Source of the DNA: Paludibacter sp.
Lineage (GTDB): Bacteria; Bacteroidota; Bacteroidia; Bacteroidales; Paludibacteraceae
Length of the DNA: 13,326 nucleotides
Direction of reading: 5' to 3'
Assembly (NCBI GenBank): GCA_028705705.1
Contig: JAQWCZ010000028.1
Span: 1-13,326 of the forward strand
In this document: in pieces, positions 7,495-13,326 of the stretch
How positions within the stretch are numbered: the stretch's first letter is position 1
How the letters are laid out: the number at the start of each line of letters is the position of its first letter
Made by a program: the position numbers and the translations under genes
Notes under the pieces: model-generated
Seen by the model: only the letters and a program-made list of their open reading frames with translations
The model's database searches: none
What the model was told of the DNA's origin: nothing

Positions 7495-8742
7495 ATGGAA
7501 TTAGGAAAATTCAGTATTGGTATCGGCGACCGTTTCGCCCACCAGGGTGTTGCACAATTGCGCGCCATTATGAAGGCCAATGAATCAGGTCTGGAGATCA
7601 GTCCGGTATGGAATAAATCCAACCGTGAACATATTTATGTACATTCTCATCCTTCAGATGTGAGGAAAGAAGCTGATGCTGCTGTGGCTAAGCTTGGATA
7701 TAAAGGAAAATACTTTGTGGATGCCGATCATATCAACCTTTCGACCGTAGCGCCATTTGTTGATACAGCCGACTTTTTCACCTTAGATGTGGCGGCTTTT
7801 ATCGGTAAAAAAAGCAGTGAAGCTGATGTGGATAACTTTGTTGCTTCCTGTGCCAAATACATGGGTGCTTTACAAGTTCCCGGAATAATAGAGCCTTTAC
7901 AGGTAACCGAAAACTTATTGAGAGAAATAGCCGCGAAATTTTTAGCTGCTACGCAACAGGCTGCTGATATTTATCAGTATTTAGTTGAAAAGAAAGCCAA
8001 GGGGAACTTTGTAACGGAGGTTTCGATGGATGAGGTTGAAAATCCGCAAACTCCGGTTGACATGCTTTTCATCCTGAAAATGTTGGCTGATAAAGGCGTA
8101 CCGGCACAGACTATTGCTCCGAAGTTTACAGGGCGATTCAATAAAGGAGTGGATTACAAAGGTGATTTACAACAGTTTGCGCGTGAGTTTGAGGAAGATG
8201 TATTGGTCATTGATTTTGCAGTGAAAGAGTTTGGTCTGCCGAAAGAACTTAAATTGAGTGTTCATTCGGGAAGTGATAAGTTTTCGATTTACCCGATTAT
8301 GGCTGATATCATTAAGAAATATGATAAAGGTTTGCACCTGAAAACAGCCGGAACAACCTGGTTGGAAGAAGTCATCGGACTGGCAAAGGCAGGTGACGAA
8401 GGACTCGTACTTGCAAAACAAATATATGCCAATTCGTACAATCGCAAAGATGAGTTATGCGCTCCTTATGCGGATGTTATTGAAATCGATGGTTCTGCTT
8501 TGCCATCTGTAGAACAAGTAAATTCGTGGAGCAGTGAGAAATATGTGAATACCTTACGTCACATTCCCGGTCACCCGGATTATAATGCTAATTTCCGTCA
8601 ATTGATACATGTTGCATATAAAGTGGCAGCAGAAATGGAAGCAACATACACCAACCTGTTGAAAAAGTATGCTGAAGTAATCGGTGGATGTGTCGAAGAA
8701 AATATTTACGACCGTCATCTGAAACGTTTATTCAATTTATAA
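7495..8742 (+). CDS. uxaE: Tagaturonate/fructuronate epimerase
   Basis: I recognise this 415-residue protein as a member of the UxaE family first characterised in Thermotoga maritima, which interconverts D-tagaturonate and D-fructuronate and so joins the galacturonate and glucuronate branches. Recognition rests on the N-terminal GIGDRFAHQGVAQL (9-22) and on blocks such as TEVSMDE, NPQTPVDMLF, IAPKFTGRFNKGVDYKGD, SVHSGSDKFSIYP and LHLKTAGTTWLEE, which give a TIM-barrel-like pattern with many conserved Asp/Glu/His suited to metal binding. It is somewhat shorter than the Thermotoga protein as I recall it. Older annotations may call it a hypothetical protein. The start is the ATG 26 bases after the inverted-repeat element. 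The SDR gene follows after 18 bases, a pairing that supports a path through fructuronate. Confidence 0.85.
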   Translation: MELGKFSIGIGDRFAHQGVAQLRAIMKANESGLEISPVWNKSNREHIYVHSHPSDVRKEADAAVAKLGYKGKYFVDADHINLSTVAPFVDTADFFTLDVAAFIGKKSSEADVDNFVASCAKYMGALQVPGIIEPLQVTENLLREIAAKFLAATQQAADIYQYLVEKKAKGNFVTEVSMDEVENPQTPVDMLFILKMLADKGVPAQTIAPKFTGRFNKGVDYKGDLQQFAREFEEDVLVIDFAVKEFGLPKELKLSVHSGSDKFSIYPIMADIIKKYDKGLHLKTAGTTWLEEVIGLAKAGDEGLVLAKQIYANSYNRKDELCAPYADVIEIDGSALPSVEQVNSWSSEKYVNTLRHIPGHPDYNANFRQLIHVAYKVAAEMEATYTNLLKKYAEVIGGCVEENIYDRHLKRLFNL

Positions 8743-8760
8743 ATCATAAAAATATTCATC

Positions 8761-9573
8761 ATGGAAAACTTGTTTAATGTAAAAGGGTTAGTTACTGTTA
8801 TCACCGGAGGTGGTGGTATATTGGGACGTGGCATGTCGGAATACATGTGTTCACAAGGTGCAAAGGTTGTTATTCTCGACAGATGTCGTGATGCTGCTAA
8901 AAATCTCGAAGAAGAATTAAAGGTAAAAGGTTATGATGTTGCCAGCTATTGTGCTGATGTACTTGTAAAAGAGGAACTGGAAGAAGTAGCAAATCAGATT
9001 GTGGCGAAATATGGTCGCATTGATGTGCTGGTTAATGCTGCCGGTGGAAATATGGCTGGTGCAACCATTCCGCCGGATAAAACCATCTTTGATCTGGAAA
9101 TTGAAGCTTTCCGTAAGGTAGTTGATTTGAACCTATTTGGCACTGTTCTACCGACTATGGTTTTCGCTAAGGTAATGGTGAAACAGAAAAAGGGTAGTAT
9201 AATCAATATCTCTTCAGAATCTGCTATTCGTCCGCTTACCCGTGTAGTGGGTTATAGTGCCTCTAAAGCGGCTGTTACCAATTTTACCAAATACATGGCA
9301 ACTGAACTTGCAACTAAATTTGGTGAAGGATTGCGTGTGAATGCCATGGCTCCGGGTTTCTTCCTGACAGAGCAAAACCGTACTTTAATGACTAATCCGG
9401 ATGGTTCATTAACTGCCCGTGGTGAGAAAATCATTGATCATACGCCTTTTGGTCGTTTTGGTCAGCCGGAAGAGTTGTTCGGAACCTTGCACTGGCTAGC
9501 AAGTGATGCGTCAAAATTTGTAACCGGTACGCTAACTGTCATTGATGGCGGCTTTGATGCTTTTGCGATTTAA
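8761..9573 (+). CDS. SDR oxidoreductase, probable fructuronate reductase (D-mannonate oxidoreductase)
   Basis: Classical short-chain dehydrogenase of 270 residues. The Rossmann signature TGGGGILG lies at 15-22, NAAGG at 92-96, and the catalytic residues are S152, Y165 and K169 (YSASK). RVNAMAPGFFLTEQNR near 199 and the C-terminal VTGTLTVIDGGFDAF complete the fold. D39 in ILDR at the end of the second strand favours NAD(H). Proteins of this subgroup in hexuronate loci are usually assigned to reduction of D-fructuronate to D-mannonate, replacing the unrelated UxuB of E. coli. Immediate coupling to uxaE (18 bases) fits, since the epimerase would supply fructuronate. The exact substrate is inference; tagaturonate or another keto-acid is possible. 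No uxuA lies in the window to use mannonate. Confidence 0.85.
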   Translation: MENLFNVKGLVTVITGGGGILGRGMSEYMCSQGAKVVILDRCRDAAKNLEEELKVKGYDVASYCADVLVKEELEEVANQIVAKYGRIDVLVNAAGGNMAGATIPPDKTIFDLEIEAFRKVVDLNLFGTVLPTMVFAKVMVKQKKGSIINISSESAIRPLTRVVGYSASKAAVTNFTKYMATELATKFGEGLRVNAMAPGFFLTEQNRTLMTNPDGSLTARGEKIIDHTPFGRFGQPEELFGTLHWLASDASKFVTGTLTVIDGGFDAFAI

Positions 9574-9675
9574 GATGATTATGAGCATTGATCTTCCAAT
9601 TGCCCGCTAACTTCTTAACTTTTTTAACTTCTAATAATAACATATCCGGTTTCCGGAATTCAAACGCTAATAATT

Positions 9676-10752
9676 ATGATCACACTGAGAGAAAACTGTA
9701 AATATTCCCTGATGGTGGCAACCAGCATGGGTATTCGTATAACACCGGTAAATGGTCAGCCGGTACACAGCAGTAAATTATTTGAAATGCAGGCAACCAG
9801 TGCTGAAACCAATGTGGCCAGTGTTTCTTCTTTTCTTGGTCTTCCGGTTAAAGTGTTGACTACTTTCGTAAAAGACAGTCCGATTGCACAGTTGATTAAA
9901 GCTGATTTGCGCAGTCGCAATATGGATTATGAAGGTCCCGAAGTTGCTCAGGGGGACCCGTGGGGCTATCGCCATCAGTTCAATATCGCCGACAGTGGAT
10001 TCGGAACACGCGGTCCACGTGTATTGAACGACCGTGCCGGTGAGGTGGGACGTACACTCAATGTAAAAGATTTTGATCTGGAACGCATTTTCGTACAAGA
10101 AGGGGTGCAAATTCTACATCTTTCGGGATTGATAGGCGCTTTATCGCCTGAAACCAGTAATTTTTGTCTACAGTTAGCCCGTTATGCTAAAAAAACAGGT
10201 ACCCGCATTTCTTTCGACCTGAATTACAGGGCATCTTTCTGGAAGGGAAGAGATAAAGAATTACATGATATATTCACCGAAATAGCTTCTATTTCAGATA
10301 TTTTAATTGGAAACGAAGAAGATTTTCAACTGTGTTTGGGAATCGAAGGTCCGGAAGCCGGTGGTAAAGGTATTGAAGCTGAAATCGAAGGATTTAAAGG
10401 CATGATTGGACGTGTGAAAGCGGCATTTCCGAATGCATCGGTATATGCTACTACATTGCGTCAGGTTATTAGTGCCAATGAACATTTATGGGGAGCTATT
10501 TTGTTAGATAGTGAAGATTGGCATGTCATTCAACCCAGAAAAATCAATGTCCTTGACCGCATCGGTGGTGGAGATGGATTTGTAGGTGGGATGTTGTATG
10601 CTATCCTGAAAGGTTGGAAATCAGAAAAATGGGCGCAATTCGCCTGGGCAACTGGGGCATTAGCAACTACCTTCCTGACCGACTACGCACAACCTGCTGA
10701 TGAAGAACAGGTGTGGAGTATTTGGGGTGGAAATGCAAGGGTGAAAAGGTAG
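9676..10752 (+). CDS. Divergent PfkB-family sugar kinase
   Basis: Ribokinase-like kinase of 358 residues, so ATP-dependent phosphorylation of a sugar or sugar acid is expected. The C-terminal signature is present as RIGGGDGFVGG, with the catalytic base at D300. FDLNYRASFWKGR near 180-192 and IGNEEDFQLCLGI near 212-224 are very like the KdgK encoded at the left of the window. The N-terminal half differs: the usual GE at the first strand is absent (MVATSMGIRITP), and the substrate-loop GGGEANVA of KdgK is replaced by ATSAETNVA, while GTRGPRVLNDRAGE resembles the ribokinase-like lid region. This suggests a changed substrate or a KdgK paralogue under relaxed constraint. It is separated from the SDR by 102 bases of low-complexity spacer and followed by the LarA homologue after 37 bases. 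Redundant KDG kinase is the simplest reading. Confidence 0.82.
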   Translation: MITLRENCKYSLMVATSMGIRITPVNGQPVHSSKLFEMQATSAETNVASVSSFLGLPVKVLTTFVKDSPIAQLIKADLRSRNMDYEGPEVAQGDPWGYRHQFNIADSGFGTRGPRVLNDRAGEVGRTLNVKDFDLERIFVQEGVQILHLSGLIGALSPETSNFCLQLARYAKKTGTRISFDLNYRASFWKGRDKELHDIFTEIASISDILIGNEEDFQLCLGIEGPEAGGKGIEAEIEGFKGMIGRVKAAFPNASVYATTLRQVISANEHLWGAILLDSEDWHVIQPRKINVLDRIGGGDGFVGGMLYAILKGWKSEKWAQFAWATGALATTFLTDYAQPADEEQVWSIWGGNARVKR

Positions 10753-10789
10753 ATTTTAGCGAATAACGAATAATTTTAAATAGCATTTC

Positions 10790-12079
10790 ATGTTATATTA
10801 CGAAAGGGGTTCTACTAATATTGAACTGACTTCGGAAAACCTGAAAAAAGGGTTGTACGAAGCACTGGAAAAAATGGGAAAGAAGCACAAAGTGCTTGCT
10901 ATTCCACCGGATTATACACGTTTGCCAAGTCGCGCAGGCGAACTTACGGAATATGCCTGGCAGTATTACGGAAATGCTCTGACGGATGTGTTACCGGCAT
11001 TGGGGACACATTCGCCGATGACGGATCGTCAGATTGCCCACATGTTCGGAACTTTGCCTTCGTCCCTGATCCGGGAGCATGACTGGCGGAATGATGTGAT
11101 AACGCTGGGCATCGTGCCATCTGAATTTGTTAAGGAGGTTTCGGAAGGCGCTGTTGATTTTCCCTGGCCGGCACAGGTCAATAAACTGTTGCGGGATGGA
11201 AATTTTGATTTAATTTTGTCCATTGGTCAGGTAGTGCCGCATGAAGTGGTCGGTATGGCGAATTATAATAAAAATATTTTTGTCGGAACCGGTGGCGTGG
11301 AAGGTATCAATAAAAGTCACTTCGTTGGTGCTGCCTATGGCATGGAACGTATGATGGGGCATGCTGATACGCCGGTGCGCCGCATTTTCAACTATGCTTC
11401 TGATCATTTTGCCAATTATTTGCCGATTGTGTATGTGCAAACGGTAGTGGGATTAGACAAATCGGATGGTAAGGTGAAATGTCGCGGACTGTATATCGGA
11501 GATGACTTTGAGGTGTTTGATAAAGCGGCAAAACTGGCGTTGGAGGTAAATTTCGAGATGCTCGACAGGCCATTGAAAAAGGTGGTTGTGTACCTTGATC
11601 CCACAGAGTTTAAAAGTACCTGGTTGGGAAATAAGTCCATCTACCGTACCCGCATGGCGATTGATGATGATGGTGAGCTGATTGTACTGGCGCCTGCTTT
11701 GGTTGAATTTGGAGAAGACAAGGAAATCGACCGCCTGATTCGCAAATACGGCTATTTCGGAACACCAGCTACATTGAAGGCTTGCGATGAGAATGAGGAA
11801 TTACGCAACAACCTGAGCGCTGCTGCACATTTGATTCATGGCTCTTCAGAAGGTCGCTTTAGTATAACTTATTGCCCAGGCAAAGGCAAAGAAAACCTGA
11901 CCCAGGCGGAAATTGAGAGTGTCGGATTCAAATATGCTGATATCGATAAAGTGACAGCTAAATACAATCCTGATAAATTGAAAGATGGTTTTAATATCAT
12001 GCCTGATGGGGAAGAGATTTTTTATATTTCCAATCCGGCATTGGGGCTGTGGGCGTTTAGAGAGCGGTTTAAATTTTAG
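10790..12079 (+). CDS. LarA-family nickel-dependent hydroxyacid racemase/epimerase homologue
   Basis: The 429-residue protein belongs to the lactate racemase (LarA, DUF2088) superfamily, whose members use a nickel-pincer nucleotide to racemise or epimerise 2-hydroxyacids by hydride transfer. Key residues seen: PDYTR (D41, R44), GTH (H74), VPHEVVG (H151), NYNKN (K161) and NKSHF (H177). The spacings from H151 to K161 (10) and to H177 (26) equal those of H174, K184 and H200 in Lactobacillus plantarum LarA, so cofactor tethering through the lysine should be intact. Length is also like LarA (about 424). Lactate is an unlikely substrate in this setting. Some LarA homologues have been reported to be D-gluconate 2-epimerases, and a C2 epimerase acting on mannonate, altronate or gluconate would fit the operon. 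The cofactor genes larB, larC and larE are not in the window. Confidence 0.87.
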   Translation: MLYYERGSTNIELTSENLKKGLYEALEKMGKKHKVLAIPPDYTRLPSRAGELTEYAWQYYGNALTDVLPALGTHSPMTDRQIAHMFGTLPSSLIREHDWRNDVITLGIVPSEFVKEVSEGAVDFPWPAQVNKLLRDGNFDLILSIGQVVPHEVVGMANYNKNIFVGTGGVEGINKSHFVGAAYGMERMMGHADTPVRRIFNYASDHFANYLPIVYVQTVVGLDKSDGKVKCRGLYIGDDFEVFDKAAKLALEVNFEMLDRPLKKVVVYLDPTEFKSTWLGNKSIYRTRMAIDDDGELIVLAPALVEFGEDKEIDRLIRKYGYFGTPATLKACDENEELRNNLSAAAHLIHGSSEGRFSITYCPGKGKENLTQAEIESVGFKYADIDKVTAKYNPDKLKDGFNIMPDGEEIFYISNPALGLWAFRERFKF

Positions 12080-12081
12080 TG

Positions 12082-12107
12082 GATAATGGATAATGTATAA
12101 TGAATAG
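12082..12107 (+). repeat. Short heptamer tandem repeat
   Basis: GATAATG, GATAATG, TATAATG and a partial AATAG run head to tail in the 78-base gap after the larA-like gene. A similar two-copy heptamer (CGAATAA) lies at 10760-10773 before that gene. These look like low-complexity intergenic filler, not regulatory sites. Confidence 0.5.
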
Positions 12108-12157
12108 CTAACTCTTAAACTTTTAAACTAACTAACCACTAAATAACTATTATAAGT

Positions 12158-13177
12158 ATGACCAAAATAAACTGGGGTATCATTGGCTGTGGGAATGTTA
12201 CGGAATTGAAAAGTGGTCCGGCATTCAACAAGATAGAGCATTCGCGGCTGGTTGCCGTGATGCGCCGCAATGCTGATTTGGCTCAGGATTACGCGAGAAG
12301 GCATCAGGTGCCGCGTTTTTATGCGGATGCGGATTTGCTGATTCATGACCCGGAAGTGAATGCGATTTATGTGGCAACACCTCCGGATACCCATGCGATG
12401 TACGCCATCAAAGCCATGAGAGCGGGTAAGCCGGTTTATGTCGAAAAACCGATGGCACGCACCTATGCTGAATGTCAGGAGATGATACGGGTATCGGAAG
12501 AGACCGGAATGCCTTTGTATGTGGCGTACTACCGAAGGACTTTACCGACTTTTCTGAAAGTAAAGTCCTTGCTGGATGAGGGTGCAATTGGTAAATTGCT
12601 CACTGTAAATATCCGTTAGCATAAAGATTTCGGTGTTAAGGATCAATATCCGGAACAGCAAAGTTGGCATGTTAAGCCGGAAATTGCAGGTGCCGGTCAT
12701 TTCTATGATTTAGCTTCCCATCAGCTTGATTTTCTTGATTTTGCACTGGGAAAAATTTCAGAAGTGAAAGGAATTGCTGTCAATATAGCCGGTTTTTATC
12801 AGGCGGAAGATACGGTTTCAGCCGTATTTACATTCGATTCGGGTGTTATGGGTACCGGAAGCTGGTGTTTTGTGGTGGATAAAAACAACGAAGAAGATAT
12901 TATTGAAATACAGGGAACAGCTGGTAAAATTGCTTTTCCTTGTTTTGATAAGGGAGACGTGGTTTTGACTATCAGGGAGGGTAAAGAAACTTATAGTTTT
13001 CAAAATCATGAAAATATTTCATTTTATCTAGTTGAACAGGTTGTAGGAGCACTCCGTGGAGAAAATGACTGTGTCAGTACCATGTATACTGCTGCCAGGA
13101 GTAATTCTATCATGGAAGAAATTGTGAAATCCTATTATAAAAAATCATTAGTGTCCGGTAAAGATAAAAAGAAATAG
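12158..13177 (+). pseudogene. Gfo/Idh/MocA oxidoreductase gene interrupted by one in-frame TAG
   Basis: The frame runs uninterrupted from the ATG at 12158 to a TAG at 13175-13177 except for a single TAG at 12617-12619 (codon 154). Ignoring it, the product would be about 339 residues, normal for this NAD(P)-dependent family. The N-terminal part has the Rossmann motif GIIGCGNVTE (7-16) and the EKP signature at 96-98. The part beyond the stop has the second-domain active-site pattern GAGHFYDLASHQLD, with D184 and H188. Both halves therefore look conserved apart from one codon. A one-base change from TTG, TAT, TAC, CAG or a similar codon explains it. An ATG at 12764 could start a C-terminal fragment, but that would lack the cofactor domain. 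TAG also ends the two genes before this one, so amber recoding is unlikely. The substrate is unknown; last place in the operon suggests a sugar-acid oxidoreductase. A sequencing error is possible. Confidence 0.85.
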
Positions 13178-13179
13178 CT

Positions 13180-13212
13180 AAAAAAAGAGGGAACCTCTTA
13201 AGAAATCCCCTC
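13180..13212 (-). terminator. Intrinsic terminator on the minus strand
   Basis: GAGGGGA (13212-13206) pairs with TTCCCTC (13193-13187), followed at once by seven T (13186-13180). An alternative, shorter hairpin AAGAGG/CCTCTT (13199-13185 region) can form inside it. The T-run exists only on the minus strand, so it ends leftward transcription. It stops two bases short of the pseudogene's own TAG and may also shield that operon from opposing transcription. Confidence 0.65.
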
Positions 13213-13219
13213 CGATGTT

Positions 13220-13252
13220 TTAATTTTGTTTTGCGAACCAAAAATTAAACAT
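13220..13252 (-). CDS. Possible ten-codon leader peptide MFNFWFAKQN
   Basis: ATG at 13252-13250 opens a frame of ten codons ending in TAA (13222-13220). Three Phe and one Trp among the first six residues resemble attenuator leader peptides. The ATG would be at or within a few bases of the predicted transcript start, so translation would be leaderless. With so short a frame, chance is a real possibility. Confidence 0.25.
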   Translation of the reverse strand: MFNFWFAKQN

Positions 13253-13258
13253 CGTGGG

Positions 13259-13266
13259 CAAAGATA
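13259..13266 (-). promoter_or_regulatory. Bacteroidetes-type -7 box pointing left
   Basis: TATCTTTG on the minus strand matches TAnnTTTG exactly, within TTTGTATCTTTG. No TTTG is found 18-21 bases upstream, so the -33 element is missing or unusual. Transcription would begin near 13255-13252. Confidence 0.4.
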
Positions 13267-13326
13267 CAAATTTTATCGGACAGCCGATATTCGGACAGTT
13301 ATTAAGTTTTTTGGATAAAGGAAAAA

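Larger units (their letters stand above)
13180..13254 (-). ncRNA. Putative orphan leader or small RNA
   Basis: Read on the minus strand, this roughly 75-nt segment begins just after a TATCTTTG promoter box. It opens with a stem at its very 5' end: CGATGTTT-AATTTT (from 13254) pairs with AAAATT-AAAACATCG (to 13213), with one bulged A. It ends in a GC-rich hairpin with seven T. A ten-codon frame with Phe and Trp codons lies in the first stem-loop, as in amino-acid attenuators. No minus-strand gene follows, because the next DNA is the 3' end of the opposite-strand pseudogene. It is therefore either a stand-alone small RNA or an orphan leader. I do not recognise a named RNA family. Confidence 0.4.

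Noticed and set aside
7419..7622. Minus-strand frame with a Lys/His-rich tail
   Set aside because: The tail is just the translation of the inverted-repeat arm, and the rest is antisense to uxaE.
9574..9675. Spacer before the second kinase as a regulatory region
   Set aside because: It consists mainly of TTAACTT-like low-complexity sequence similar to that before the Gfo/Idh gene. No promoter pair or convincing hairpin is seen.
12617..12619. Amber recoding (for example pyrrolysine) in the Gfo/Idh/MocA gene
   Set aside because: The kinase, the larA-like gene and this gene itself all end in TAG, no recoding element is visible, and the family has no known pyrrolysine or recoded site.

Overview
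The window looks like Bacteroidota DNA, probably a Bacteroidales or Marinilabiliales type fermenter. It is AT-rich, gene starts lack Shine-Dalgarno sequences, and promoters fit the Bacteroidetes pattern TTTG-N18/20-TAnnTTTG. The LacI-type regulator carries a TVDRVLHNRG helix common in that phylum, to my recollection. Genus and species cannot be fixed from this window.

Almost everything belongs to one locus for breakdown of hexuronates (galacturonate and glucuronate, the monomers of pectin and related glycans). On the minus strand at the left are a 2-keto-3-deoxygluconate kinase (kdgK, cut by the window edge) and uronate isomerase uxaC. A 653-base divergent spacer (2390-3042) separates uxaC from a plus-strand lacI-type repressor gene. 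Each of these two genes has a good Bacteroidetes promoter, and each promoter has a GTGTNCGCACAC box at or just after the predicted start of transcription. I read the boxes as the repressor's operators.

A REP-like hairpin follows lacI. Then comes a plus-strand run: uxaB (tagaturonate reductase), uxaA (altronate dehydratase), a 148-base inverted-repeat element with 41-base arms, uxaE (tagaturonate/fructuronate epimerase), an SDR oxidoreductase (probable fructuronate reductase), a divergent PfkB kinase, a LarA-type nickel racemase/epimerase homologue, and a Gfo/Idh/MocA oxidoreductase gene broken by one in-frame TAG.

Together: UxaC makes tagaturonate or fructuronate. UxaB and UxaA take tagaturonate through altronate to 2-keto-3-deoxygluconate, and KdgK phosphorylates that. 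UxaE links tagaturonate to fructuronate, and the SDR would reduce fructuronate to mannonate. No mannonate dehydratase, KDPG aldolase or transporter lies in the window, so those steps must be encoded elsewhere. The LarA homologue and the second kinase have no place in the textbook pathway and are the most interesting enzymes here.

At the right edge (13180-13266, minus strand) is a compact promoter / stem-loop / intrinsic-terminator array of about 75 nt. It contains a ten-codon reading frame rich in Phe and Trp. It looks like an orphan attenuator leader or small RNA, because no minus-strand gene follows it. I found no tRNA, rRNA, CRISPR array or transposase.
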